Assembly: GCA_027627225.1 (NCBI GenBank)
Contig: CM051027.1
Coordinates: 43,089,618-43,153,617 of the forward strand
Length of the DNA: 64,000 nt
Direction of reading: 5' to 3'
Origin: Congeria kusceri
Taxonomy: Eukaryota > Mollusca > Bivalvia > Myida > Dreissenidae
A program made the position numbers and the translations under genes. This document shows, piece by piece, positions 23,469-34,764 of the stretch. The notes under the pieces are model-generated. The model did not search any database, was not told the DNA's origin, and was given only the letters and a program-made list of their open reading frames with translations. How positions within the stretch are numbered: position 1 is the stretch's first letter; each line of letters starts with the position of its first letter.

Positions 23469-24546
23469 TACGGAATCCAGTTAGGGCCATATGAAATATT
23501 GTGTCTCGACCCTTGAACGCGAAGCACGAGAATTGCGCGAAACATGAAGCGAGACACGATATTCCCGCGAGACATGAAGAGAGGCACGATATTGTTAAAC
23601 AAGATCTCGCAATGTCGCAGTATCCCAAACCACGAAATCTCGTGGTAAAATATCGTGTCTCGCTTGGTGTTTCGCGCAATTCTCATGTCTCACTTCATGT
23701 CTCGCGTTAAAATATCGTGCCTCGCTTCGTGTCTCGCGCAATTCTTGTGCTAGCGTTCAAAGGTCGAGACACGAGATGTGAAGCGAGACCTGAAGCGATA
23801 CACGATATGCAGGCGAGACACGAAGCAAGACACGATATTATATATCGTTCAAATATCGCCCGAATCTCGAGTCTCGAGGTAGATATTCAAAGTATGATAC
23901 TCGAAACACGAAGCGAGACGCAAGAATTGCGTGAGACACAAAGCGAGGCACCATATTATATCGTTTCACACGAAACTCTGATTCACACGAAGCGAGGCAC
24001 GATATTGAACAGTTCAAACATCGCACAATTATCGAGTATCATGTCTCGCTTTGTGTCTCGCGCTAAAATATCGTGCCTCGCTTCGTGTCAGGCGAGACTT
24101 GATATTTGGGCTATATTTGAACGATATAATATCGTGCCTCGCTTCGTGTTTCGTGCAATTCTCGTGTCTGGCTTCGTGTATCGTGGTTTGAAATCTACCG
24201 CAAGAATATCGTGTATCGCTTCATGACCCGCTTCGCATCTCGTGTCTTGACCTTTGAACGCGAAGCAAGAGAATTGCACGAGACTTGAAGCGAGGCACGA
24301 TATTTTACCGTGAGACACAAAGCAAGACACGAGAATCGCGCGAAACATGAAGCGATACACGATATTTTTCCGCGAGATCTAGTTGTATGGGATGCTGCGA
24401 CATTGCGAGATCTCGTTTTACAATATCGTGCCTCGCTTCGTGTCTCGCGGGAATATCGTGACTCGCTTCATGTTTCGCTCAATTCTTGTATCTCGCCCTT
24501 GCCGTAAGAGACACGATATTTCATATGGCACTAACCGGATTCTGTA
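23469..24546. mobile_element. 1.08-kb fold-back element
   Basis: The inverted ends TACGGAATCCAGTTAGGGCC (left) and the complement of TACAGAATCCGGTTAGTGCC (right) extend through CATATGAAATAT. GTTATG flanks both sides (23463-23468, 24547-24552). The interior is built almost wholly of AAGCGAGACACGATATT and AATTCTCGTGTCTCG motifs in both orientations, so the two halves can fold on each other many ways. All frames in it are shadows of this motif. Confidence 0.8.
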
Positions 24547-24923
24547 GTTATGGCCTTTGAAATATGTAATATGAGCCTTTTTAGCTGTTTCCACTCCAAC
24601 AGTTTTGATCCGATCTTCATCAAACTTGCTGAAAATGTTATAATATCTTAGCCGGGTTCAATGATTTACCAAATCGCCCCATGAACTGCATAGTAATGAC
24701 CCTTGATTTATCTAAAATTGGCCTTTTTAGCACTTTACTCTCAGTATGTCCAACAGTTTTCATCCGATCTTCACCAAACTTGATATTTTAAGATTGCTTT
24801 TAGCCTAGAGGGGGGATATCTCTTTTACAAACAGTTCTTGATTGAAAATCTTGTCTAGCAGTGTAAAAGCGACAATGGGAAGCATCCATCAGTTCTACAG
24901 ATATTCTTGTGTTTTTTTTTCAG

Positions 24924-25119
24924 GCATGAAATTGAATCTGCCAGCCTGAGACAGATTATTCAAACTCGAGAAGAAACTATAGAACATCTTGAGAACGAAC
25001 TATTTGAACAGTGTGAACTGTTGTCTGGTCAGCGTGATGCCATACATGCAACAGAACTTCAACACAAACACACCCAAGCACTGGTTGTTCATTTAACCAA
25101 CGAAAACACTAATTTAGGG
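24924..25119 (+). CDS. Internal exon of a coiled-coil protein (exon B)
   Basis: The acceptor is a run of T's ending CAG at 24921-24923, and the donor is TTAGGG|GTATGT. The exon is one base plus 65 codons and is open throughout. It completes the codon left by exon A (AG+G, Arg). The content is strongly helical: IIQTREETIEHLENELFEQC, then HATELQHKHTQALVVHLTNE. Glu, Gln, Leu and His occur with heptad spacing and there is no Pro, typical of a parallel coiled coil. It exits in phase 0, matching exon C at 46994. Its location directly after a HINE and before others shows it sits between very long introns. It is the best supported coding segment in the window. Confidence 0.8.
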
Positions 25120-25506
25120 GTATGTATAAATGTTTTAGTTTCTCAGGACAAGGTGTTGTGTCTGTCATCTGTTGAAATGTGGCATGTCAGCAAATTTTTT
25201 TCACCTATTTGGGAATGGGCCCGGTACCCTTCAAATTGGGAATTTTCGCATCGTGAAATCTTGAATAAATCTGGTTGTGAAATCACCAAATTGGGAAAAA
25301 ATCGAGTCGTGAAATCACATATTGTGAAAAAGTATAAACATTTCATTTTCAATAAGTAAAAACTTCTTAAATAAATCAAAACTACTAAAACAAACATGAA
25401 ATATACGTGTTTTGCCTAGTTTTTCAACAGTACTTCTGATTTGTATTATCCATCCATGAATTTTCAACATTGTAGACAAAATTAACTTGACTTCTGTATT
25501 TTTAAC
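25120..25506. other. Intron with a decayed DNA-element fragment
   Basis: 25190-25320 carries AAATTGGGAATTTTCGC and AAATTGGGAAAAAATC, resembling the reverse complement of 13600-13690 in the CAGGCC element. No clear ends are visible. Confidence 0.35.
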
Positions 25507-25850
25507 TCACCTGAGCACAACATGCTCATGGTCAGCTTTTGTAATCACCTTTTGTCCGTTGTCCGCCATGAATTGTGCGTCGTTAACATTTACCGTGTTA
25601 ACACTCTAGAGGTCACATTTGTTGGCCAATCTTCATGAAACTTGCTAAGAACATTTGTCCCAATTATATTTTGAACTAGTTTGAAGCTGGGCCATGTGGA
25701 GTCAGAAACTAGGCCACTAGGTCAAATTAAAGAAAAAGCTTGTTAACACTCTAGAAGTCAAATTTTTAGCTCATCTGAGCACAAAGTGCTCATGGTGAGC
25801 TTTTGTGATCGCCCGTTGTCCGTCGTCCGTGTGTGCGCCCGTCCGTGTTG
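25507..25850 (+). mobile_element. HINE-like family A, two 5' ends in tandem
   Basis: A first hairpin CTCACCTGAGCACAACATGC begins near 25505 and has one unit (GGTCACATTTGTTGGCC, ATCTTCATGAAACTTGCT). A second, AGCTCATCTGAGCACAAAGT, begins near 25771, and its GTCCGTC-rich part stops at about 25850. The expected continuation (CAACATCTCCTAAAAAAC) is found only from 38425. Confidence 0.65.
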
Positions 25851-25872
25851 ACGAGGCTATACTTGTGCTGAA

Positions 25873-25999
25873 AAAGCCTGCTTGTGCTGCAGTTTTGGTG
25901 TTGTGTGACAGTCACACAAGCAAATGTGACTAAACAGACCAAATTTAGCTTATGTGACTGTTTCATGGTGTCTAAAAAACTGCAGCACAAGAAATTTGG
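25873..25999. repeat. Inverted repeat at the left end of the block
   Basis: CTTGTGCTGCAGTTTT near 25879 pairs with AAAACTGCAGCACAAG near 25977-25992. Within the loop GTGTGACAGTCACAC is itself palindromic. Confidence 0.6.
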
Positions 26000-26099
26000 A
26001 CAGTCTCGGTCTCGTTGGACTGTTGGGACAAGACCATGAAATTAATGTTACTGACTGGTTTGTAATCGTGTAATTTGTGCTCCGAGGTAATGAGACACT

Positions 26100-26231
26100 T
26101 GACAGCGCGCTTCTTAATTGGTTCAAACGCTTGGCGATGCAGAGCAGAAAATAACCAGTAAACGAGCACCTGTTCCCTTGCAATTTGGACGCCTCTTTTT
26201 TTGCATTATCAAGTGCGAATTAACATTGAAA
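26100..26231 (+). other. Possible first exon ending in a strong donor
   Basis: TTGAAA|GTAAGTAA at 26231-26232 is a near-consensus donor with no coding frame before it. It could end a 5' untranslated exon of the degenerate + strand gene at 28705-30381. No TATA box or initiator is clear. Confidence 0.2.
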
Positions 26232-26689
26232 GTAAGTAATATTTTTGCTTATGAGTCTTATTTCTGATTGTTATATAATGGTAAATGTTGTGGTGGAAAA
26301 TCTTCATTTAGCTATTGAAAGATTTAATTTATTTAGTGTGACGTTTAAATGTCTTGTGTATCTGAATTCGCCACTTCGGACGTTTCAATTCGGACAGTGT
26401 AAAATTGAAAGTGTCATGCATTCACTTGCAAGATTTTGCTTTATAGAAGTTGATTACCATTGTTATGATTGGGATATTATTCATTTGATTTTAAAACAAA
26501 GAAAACGAAAACTGCAACTTTAACTCCTAGATTCTCATAATACATGTATTCATCTCAGTAAATATTTAAACAATGTTATTATGTATATAAAATATTTACT
26601 TTGTCATGACAAATTACAAATGTTATGCCTGCATATCTATTGCCAAACGATCTTTTAATACATTGCTTTGAAATTACTTAAGTCAGTTA
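26232..26689. other. No recognised feature
   Basis: A 92-codon + frame at 26245-26523 has no recognisable domain and no splice support. I treat it as chance. Confidence 0.4.
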
Positions 26690-27688
26690 CACTGCAGATC
26701 AGTTATATCGCGATTCGTGGGGTTCATGGATCGTGATATAGCCGGATTGCGATATAACTTGTCAGGTCATTCATGTACATATAGATATACAGTTATATAC
26801 TAGCCTATTGAGCACGATCTCAAAACATGCATTAACTCACCTTTTGCATTGTTGTTAACATCCACAATGTGTTATATCCATATGTAAAATATTCCATTTG
26901 TAAATAAAATATAATATTATTCCTTGAAATTATTTTCAGATTGCGTATAATAAATTGCAAATCCGAAACGCCTATCCAAATTTTACTGTTCACATGACGT
27001 AAACACAAATCCTATTTACAATTAAACTGCACACGTATTTTGTGTAAATCCTTTGTTCTGCTAGAAAAGCGTGAACAAATTATGCTGACATGTACATCCT
27101 CACGTTGTCCTCATGGAAAGCGTGGGTGTATTGATTGCCATATAGAAACTTCGTAGCGCAGAGAACATTGAGATCTTTACTATTGAATAAAATTTTCGTA
27201 GTGCATAACAACAGATTTAGTTATCTATATCGCGAACGTTGTGCAGTTAGCACTTCCTCTTAAGCACAAAAGAAACAGAAAAATGTTACGCCCTATCGAT
27301 AACGTTATTGTTGTTCAGATAGGTCAGTATTTATCTATGACATACAGTTAATGTACACACCCTCCATGGACAGCGTGTAATTCGGCTGCTAAATAAAGCA
27401 ACATCAGTGAAAGGACGTTGTCATGGGTGGCACGTGCGAGGTAAGCTGAAGACGTCCAACTGTTACACTTTAATGTTGAGCGGGTCTGGTTATTGTTTGT
27501 TGCACTACAAGAGTGTGAATGAAACAGTTGTGATGTTGGCGTGAAAATCCAGACCAAACTGGGTTTATTTATGAATGTCGTGTCATAGTAAAATATTGAA
27601 GTACATGGAAAAAATCGGGATCCACGGCCGATTCGCGATATATTGGATGTTGCGAAATAACGGATTGCGATATAACGGATCTGCAGTG
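26690..27688. mobile_element. pogo/Tigger-like 999-bp element
   Basis: The inverted ends CACTGCAGATCAGTTATATC and the complement of CACTGCAGATCCGTTATATC continue into CGCRATTCG-type DNA. They are flanked by TA (26688-26689, 27689-27690). TA duplication and GTTATATCGC-type ends resemble the Tigger/pogo group. The interior matches part of 4307-5612 in reverse. The 151-residue minus frame overlapping the right end has no DDE or HTH motif and reads through the inverted repeat, so it is not annotated. Confidence 0.75.
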
Positions 27689-27690
27689 TA

Positions 27691-28084
27691 TTATTTTTAA
27701 ATCTGACATAATACGTACTATTTTGCAACAATGAGTCCCAATAAATTTCTTTCAAATAGTGGCTTTTAAAACAATAAAACAATAAGCAATAAAACAGGAA
27801 CATATTTGATTAAAACAATTCACGTTAACAATGACAAATTCTTAATTAAATTTGTTTTAATTCAACTGTACATGCATGGTAATAGTCATTTTGAGCCATG
27901 TTTTTTATGTTCGAAAATTTTAGTTATAAATTCATAATATTGTAAGTAAATGTTCTGTTTATCAGCGTTACGCTGCATTCTAATTACCTTGTAATAATAT
28001 TCACAGTTATGAACAAACAATAAAATCGCTAAAAACAAAAGGCTTTTAAATTAAACCTGTTAAAACTTTTTATAAGACTATAAT
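27691..28084. other. No recognised feature
   Basis: AT-rich, nothing supportable. Confidence 0.4.
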
Positions 28085-28087
28085 TGC

Positions 28088-28383
28088 AAGCCGTTAGCAG
28101 CACCTATAGCAATGATTTCGGTCTGACTGTAAATGGCTTCAATGTGACTGCCAACTGCGGCTATAGTCTGGCAGTTTGTAGCTCAAAAGCGTGTTATACG
28201 CTAAGCACATGGATGGTGTCAAAAGCATCAATCGATACTACCGTACCTAAACAACACAATCGCTGTTGATAGAGCATTAATGAATAAGCGTTCTATAGGA
28301 AATTTAAAGAGCTAGTCATTTTGTGGCATTGGATAGATAGGAGATCATATTTTTGGCTGACGAAATATACATGTTTGGAATTA
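28088..28383 (+). repeat. ~300-bp interspersed repeat, copy 2
   Basis: It aligns with 19555-19861 from GCAAGCCGTTAGCAGC to TTGGAATT. It lacks any LINE sequence after it, which favours a separate repeat or a 5'-end fragment. Confidence 0.6.
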
Positions 28384-28750
28384 TCATGGAGAGGGCGTTA
28401 TGAAGATAATCATTATTTAAGTTAAAATAATTTATATTGAATAAATACATGTTTCGTGCATTAGGTAATTATGTTTTCTTAAAGTTTGCTTCTTAAACCG
28501 GGTGCGCATTATACATATAATATTGCTGTCGAACAAACATCGCAATAAAAAACTGTTGTTTTAATATGTGTCTATATTTATGGGAGGACCGTCAATACGC
28601 CCCTTTAATCCAGAATGTATTGAACATACTTCAGTAAGTATACTTCAATAGTTCAATAATTGATTTATGTAAGTTATGTTTTATATTTTAAATTTTGTTA
28701 ACAGAATTTGACAATGATGCAGAAGAACCCAATGTGTGATGTATCATTAC

Positions 28751-30102
28751 TAGGGAAGGGACAGAATACTGAAATCAATATTTGAATATTCGTTTTAGGT
28801 ATTCGAATATATTCGAATATTCGTTCTGTATATACTACTATATATGGCACTCTGTCCAAATATTTACCTATCCGAAATATGTATACTACGTGTACGTAGT
28901 TATTTTACCTAATACCTTGTTTTAGTGGTAAATGAGCAATATAACTTAGTGAGTGTTAGGCAAATATAAAGAAATGTAAGATATTGTTAAATGTATTGTT
29001 AATTAATTTGTTAATCGTTCCGTACACAAATTTATAATTACATAGATTACACGTTGCCTGGGTTTTGTCTAATGACCGCGTAAGGTACTTCCAAACACAT
29101 GATGGTGGCATTGTTTATTAATCAAGACTCTTGTATAATATACTGTGTTGATATAATGGAGAATAATTTACAAGTGACGTAAACTATATTAAGATTGACC
29201 AAATCATGCTTATTTTATTAGAGAAATTGATTGACTGATAATGGATTCATTTTGATTGGTTTACTTAGATAGTAATTGTAATTTACTGTAAACAAGTTTA
29301 CCATATATATGTCACTTAAGGACAATAAACAACAATGTACGCCTTGTGCAAACTGTGGAACCGTTATCACAACATGGCCCAGTTTTGTTATTTGTAGATA
29401 CAACGCATCTTATTCGCGCCTCCTACAAACCGTTAATTCGCGGCCCTTGTAAAGACGTGGCCCTGCCAATTATCAATTGCCCTTAATTGGACATGTTTGG
29501 CATGTGTTGTAAAAACGTTACATTGCCCCTGCCCACCTGCTAGACAGGAAATACAACTGGAATTCATGTCAGCTTTGCAATCAAACTGGAAAAAATCATG
29601 ATTTTTAAAAAGAAATTTTGTTCTTTAAATAAATTTGAAAATCAAATATTTGTATTAGTTTTTTTATATTGACTGATAATGGATTCATTTTGATTGGTTT
29701 ACTTAGAGAGTAATTGTAATTTACTGTAAACAAGTTTACCGTATATATGTCACTTTAGGACAATAAACAACAATGTACTCCTTGTGCAAACTGTGAAACC
29801 GTTATCACAACATGACCCATAATAATTTGCGGCCCTTGTAAAGACGTGGCCCCCCTGCCAATTATCAATTGTTGTTAATTGGACATGTTTGGCATGTGTT
29901 GTAAAAATGTTACATTGCCCCTGCCCACCTGCTAGACAGGAAATACGACTGGAATTCATGTCAACTTTGCAATCAAACTGGAAAAAAACATGAATTTTTA
30001 AAAGAAATTTTGTTCTTTAAATAAATTTGAAAATCGTATATTCGTATTTGTTTTGTTATATTTGAATATTATCCGATATTCGATTATTCGGTCCCATCCC
30101 TA
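28751..30102. mobile_element. hAT-family non-autonomous element, 1352 bp
   Basis: The ends TAGGGAAGGGACAGAATA and the complement of TAGGGATGGGACCGAATA are followed by ATTCGAATATTCG-type DNA. Perfect octamers ATCATTAC flank it (28743-28750, 30103-30110). Ends and 8-bp duplication are diagnostic of hAT. It has no transposase and carries a large internal duplication. Confidence 0.92.
29221..30055 (+). repeat. Internal direct duplication, offset 438 bp
   Basis: GATTGACTGATAATGGATTC starts near 29229 and again near 29667. The copies stay alike through CACCTGCTAGACAGGAAATA and AAATTTTGTTCTTTAAATAA. The second copy lacks about 40 bases present in the first near 29385-29440. Confidence 0.85.
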
Positions 30103-30383
30103 ATCATTACTAAATGGTCATGCCATGCAGCATAATGAATCTTCGTCAAACCATCGTGATAGTAGTGTCTTGGACTTTGCGATGATGGGTCGGACCCTGG
30201 TAAAAGTGTGTTAGACACGTGTGGCGATATGTCTTCTCCACCTGATCATGTCATGCAGCATGATGACCCTGCCTCTTACCCTCTTGATAGTGAGTAAGAC
30301 CCTGGCAACGTTATGATGCATCAGACTCAGATGATGGTGCGTAGTACAACAAACATCAGAGTGGTGTGAGCAAGGGATAATGT

Positions 30384-30640
30384 AAGTGTAGATCTAACTA
30401 TATAAACCATGTGTCAAATAATTGGTGGGGTGGGGTCTTATGTTCCTTGCCTGCTGTGATTTTGTCCTTTATTGAACAGAGTCTGGTTAAATGACCCATT
30501 ACCAATGCTAAAAATGTTTTATTTTGCCAGTAAGAATTGCAATGCATACCAGGCCTTTTTTTATGCCATTTTTGGGGCAGAAATTCGGCCCTAATGAAAA
30601 AGAAACCCAGTTGGATGCATTTAATAAATGTATTACATAA
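30384..30640. other. No recognised gene
   Basis: 30540-30605 (CCAGGCCTTTTTTTATGCC, GGGGCAGAAATTCGGCCC) resembles the MITE at 46536-46888. The rest shows nothing. Confidence 0.35.
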
Positions 30641-31565
30641 ATTACTTCTGTGACAGTGTCCATACACTCTGAATAATATTTATGTGACAGCGTCCATTAC
30701 AATATGAATAATACTTCTGTGACAGCGTTTGTTAACAACATGAATAATACTTCTGTGACATTGTTCATACAGACTAAATAATACATCTGTGACAGTGTCC
30801 GTTATAACATGAATAATGCTTCTGTGACAGTGTCCGTTACAACATTAATTATACATCTGTGACAGTGTCCAAACAGACTGAATAATACTTCTATGACAGT
30901 TTCCATACAGACTGAATAATACTTCTGTGACAGTGTCCATACAGACTGAATAATACGTCTGTGACAGTGTCCATCAAGACTGAATAAGACTTCTGTAACT
31001 GTGTCCATCAAGACTGAATAATACTTCTGTGACAGTGTCCATTACAACACTGAATAATACTTCTGTGACAGTGTCCATCAAGACTGAATAATACTTCTGT
31101 GACAGTGTCCGTTACAACATGAATTATACTTCTGTGACAGTGTCCATCCAGACTGAATAAAACTTCTGTGACAGTGTCCATCCAGACTGAATAATACTTC
31201 TGTGACAGTGTCCGTTACAACATGAATTATACTTCTGTGACAGTGTCCATCCAGACTGAATAAAACTTCTGTGACAGTGTCCATCCAGACTGAATAATAC
31301 TTCTGTGACAGTGTCTGTTACAACATGAATATTAATTCTGTGACAGTGTCTGTTACAACATGAATTATACTTCTGTGACAGTGTCAGTGTCCGTTACAAC
31401 ATGAATTATACGCCTGTGACAGTGTCTGTTACAACATGAATTATACTCCTGTGACAGTGTCTTTTACAAAATGAATTATACTTCTGTGACAGTGTCCATC
31501 CAGATGGAATTATACTTCTGTGACAGTGTCAGTGTCTGTTACAACATGAATTATACTTCTGTGTG
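30640..31565 (+). repeat. Minisatellite, 34-35 bp unit, about 26 copies
   Basis: Units read ACTTCTGTGACAGTGTCC then either GTTACAACATGAATTAT or ATCCAGACTGAATAAT. The two variants are interspersed in blocks. Minus-strand frames across it are periodic shadows. Confidence 0.95.
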
Positions 31566-31629
31566 ACTGTCCATTGTATCTCTTGTTTGACTATATCTAA
31601 TGCATGTGTATATTTTACTTCTGCGCCTA

Positions 31630-34600
31630 CAGTACGTTCCACGCGAAACCCGCAAAGTTCGCGAAAGGCGACGAGCCGATGTGATCGCGAAGCTCACGAT
31701 GTCACTAAATTTTGCTAATTCTCGCGATGAAAACTCGCGCTTGTTCGCGAACTTTCGTGGCGAATAATTTTGTCCCGCCACGAATCGTGATGAGAAATTA
31801 ATTAGTAAAATGCACACCTGTTGGCAATATTTTCACGTAGCGGTGAATAAATCATTTGTGTCAGAAAACTTTGTGGAATTGATATTTGAATGTATTCCTT
31901 TGAATTATATTAGCTACAAAATAATTCAAATTAAGATGTGACATTTGTTGCGAAGATTTAAAATATAAAAGATATACACTTTCTATTGTACACATGAAAA
32001 AACAGCATTCAAAATGAACGTAATATTGTTTGTTTGAAATTTTGAAATGGGTATGTGATAGGGTGTGTTTGTTGTTTGTAAATATGTTCCGTTTATTATT
32101 TTCACGGCATGCTATTTATTGCATTGTTCTTAATAGGTTTCTGGGTAAAACTTTGTGTTCATTATTTTATATGTGCTTCGTTTTATTTATATGTTGTTTC
32201 TGTTTGTAGCCCTTTCTGTTTTATTACTGCAGTTTTGGATTTTGTCTTGTATTTTGCTCTGGTTCAAAATGTACATGTATAAAACATTCAACATGTTATA
32301 TGTGTTGTGTTTGTATATGAATATGACCTATATGTACATGTATGTACATCTACATGTATGTCGAATATTATTGCTCTTGCATTGATTGTCCCATCTTCGT
32401 TGATAACAACATAAATGCACACATTGATGAAAACGAAAAAACAATTATACATTTAAATCGAACGCAATAAAATTTAATGCACATATCACAATATAGATAA
32501 ATATTCCACTGATTAAAAGGACACATTGTATAATGTGCATATATGTTCACAAAATTACGATGATCAATGTCTACAATGTGCAAACGAATATTTTTAAATA
32601 TTAATAATTTCATTACTGAAAAGGAACATTAATCATTGATCGACATTAATGACATTCATTATAAATGTACTAACTGTAATACCTGTACAACTTAATTAGT
32701 GCGACTATTTATGGAAAGTTATTGGAAAGAATAATTAAGTTATATCTCAATGTATCGGGCCATAATTTACAAATATTATAAAACGAAACAGTAATAAAAA
32801 GTAAAACAATACTGCAATATATATTTTAGTTAGTTGATAAAAGGCGTTAAATGGATGCTCGTTTTTCGTGCTTACATTATATCAACAACAACAACAACAT
32901 TTATAGTTTAGTTTATTATCAAGATGAATGAAAGCGCAAATATAATTATGTGCTAATTGACAAGAATATGTTTTAACGCATAGTTTCACTGTTTGTTTTT
33001 TTACGCAAATTAATTAGAACCAATAGTGTTTATTGTCAAACAAAAACAGATAGTTGCAAGAGATGTTTGCTCCCTTTAGTCTTTCACGACCCCTGCCATT
33101 TTAAACAATTAAGAACCGCTATCGCAGATCAGTCTACAGTCGCACAATATGTGCCCCCGGGTCTGTAATTGACACTGATTAGCGATAAGATAATGCGGAT
33201 TAGCGACACAGGAAGACTTTTTGAATATCTATTTTGTTCAACAAAATCCTCATTGTGAACGCAAATAATCGAATGTGCAATGTATTACCAGTTAACCGCC
33301 TTAATAATCAGAGAACTGGTTATTCGTTGACATTTATAAAAAACTTTTAGTATTATGATATAAAGACTGAATAAACTATTGCTATGTACTTCTATCTTAT
33401 GTAGGCTATATGTAGCTTCATTATCATTCGGGATGTGAACTGGAATTTTAAATGACTTTTAGAAAAAAAAGATAAATCCCAAAATACATAAACATGAATA
33501 AAAACAATTAAGATAAGACGATCAGTTTGTGTGCTATATTGACATGTCAGTTAACACATTGGTGGCCTGTACACACAACATGTGAAAACACAGAAAGTTA
33601 GCTATGGTCAACACGCACTCACCCAACCTCTCATCAGGATCCGGTAGTCTGCAGAACAAATTATGTTTTCTTTAGCAAACACCAATTGTAGAAGAGGCTA
33701 CAATAACCGTTGTGATGGTTTTCATTTGATACACATTTGTATTTACATTTATTTTGTTTACCGATGAGTAAACAATAAGTAAATTTTATAAATACATGTT
33801 ACAATGAAACCAAACGTTACAAATAATTATAGACACTTACGTGTATATAACCACCTTCAATACAACTGAAGTACATGATTATTATAAAATATCGTGACAA
33901 AACGTCGGTGATTTGCATCTTTATGATTATTATAAATACGATAAAATTGAATATGCTGGTGCACGGGTGAGGATGACATATATGTACATGTAAACAAATA
34001 ATCTGAATGGATATTCTAAAAGCAGGAATGTTTGAAATAATCACGCCTATAAAGATTAAGATAATAATGCGTTTTTATAATCATCACAAGAAGCTCATTA
34101 GTGAAATGTGACATATACATAAAAGGGTGATTATTTTTAGTGAACAAAAGAACAATCAGTGATTTATAATTTTAAGTTTATTTTAATGATTATTGTCCGA
34201 ATTGTAAATGTAAACTTAAATGATAAACACACTATATAAATTTATTGTGACTTTTATATGCGTTTTCACTGTTTTCTTTGATTAATACTGTCAAATAATA
34301 GTGCTTTATTATATAATTATTTATTATTAACTGTAATATGAAGGATACAAAATCTACATTTAACATACACTGTGCGACACACAATGTAGAATGTTGCGAA
34401 AAGACCGTAAAAACTGTACAACTCTTAATTTTTAAAGAGCAGATGCACATATACCTGTAAAATCGCCGCAAATCGTGACGAAATTTCGTGACATATTCGT
34501 AGCGAAATCTCGCGCTGGGGCTGCCCGCTATATTTCTGTAATCGTCGCAAACTTTCGTGATGTCGCTTCGCGAATATTGATCAAAGGCTCATCAGGACAT

Positions 34601-34634
34601 TGCGAATAGTGCGGGTTTCACCTGGCACGTACTG
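31630..34634. mobile_element. TA-flanked DNA element of 3.0 kb
   Basis: The ends CAGTACGTTCCACGCGAAAC and the complement of CAGTACGTGCCAGGTGAAAC continue into CCGCA, flanked by TA (31628-31629, 34635-34636). Subterminal DNA at both ends is rich in TTCGCGA/TCGCGAA motifs. It is Tc/mariner/pogo-like by its TA site. About 2.4 kb of AT-rich interior has no frame over 90 codons, so it is non-autonomous or decayed. The right terminus is repeated 15 bases on (34639-34651). Confidence 0.75.
32886..32900 (-). repeat. (CAA)n, possible minus-strand retroelement tail
   Basis: CAACAACAACAACAAC followed by ATTTATAG resembles the tail near 41390 followed by TACATTTATTAG. Confidence 0.35.
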
Positions 34635-34702
34635 TATTGGCACGTACTGTATGTACATTATTTCAGTAACTTGTGACTATATTCCTGTATTAATGTTTCA
34701 GC

Positions 34703-34764
34703 ATTAAGAACTACCAACATAAGAACAGTATAGACGGCTTGGATGAAGGGTTGATTGGGGATGT
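34703..34764 (+). CDS. Candidate small exon, unknown
   Basis: The acceptor TTTCAG and strong donor GAT|GTAAGTCC frame 62 bases open only in the frame reading IKNYQHKNSIDGLDEGLIGD. The entry phase (two bases already used) matches one frame of the degenerate exon ending at 30381, not exon B. The sequence is protein-like but unrecognised. Confidence 0.3.

Larger units (their letters stand above)
18137..24840 (+). mobile_element. HINE-like family G, host of a multi-level insertion nest
   Basis: The 5' hairpin TATGCCCCCCATGG..GCATGGTA starts at 18137. Core units (CATCCGATCTTCACCAAACT, GAGTTATGGCCCTTGA) continue through 18139-18782, 23357-23468 and 24553-24790. The 3' end is GAGGGGGGATAT, an imperfect stem-loop CTCTTT-TAC-AAACAG (24820-24834) and TTCTTG. 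Taking out the hAT at 18783-23348 and the fold-back at 23469-24546 restores continuous core units, which confirms both insertions. Confidence 0.7.
28705..30381 (+). pseudogene. Degenerate exon split by a hAT element
   Basis: An acceptor GTTAACAG ends at 28704 and a strong donor AAT|GTAAGTG follows 30381. The frame from 28705 is open to the hAT insertion at 28751 and continues in phase after 30111 (MMQKNPMCDVSLL, then GHAMQHNESSSNHRDSS). Similar peptide pieces recur: GHAMQHNESS and DHVMQHDDPA, and GSDPGKS and DPGN, so the exon contains internal duplications. The later pieces need frame changes and a TAA near 30296. It is acidic and Ser-rich. The end phase of one frame fits the candidate exon at 34703. 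I do not recognise the protein; it is probably a dead exon. Confidence 0.45.

Noticed and set aside
23405..24507. Several frames of 60-170 codons on both strands
   Set aside because: All are translations of the AAGCGAGACACGATATT fold-back repeat.
27348..27803. 151-codon minus-strand frame
   Set aside because: It reads through the right inverted repeat of the pogo-like element and its flank; no domain is seen.
30802..31284. Two minus-strand frames with repeated GHCHR peptides
   Set aside because: They are periodic shadows of the 34-35 bp minisatellite.
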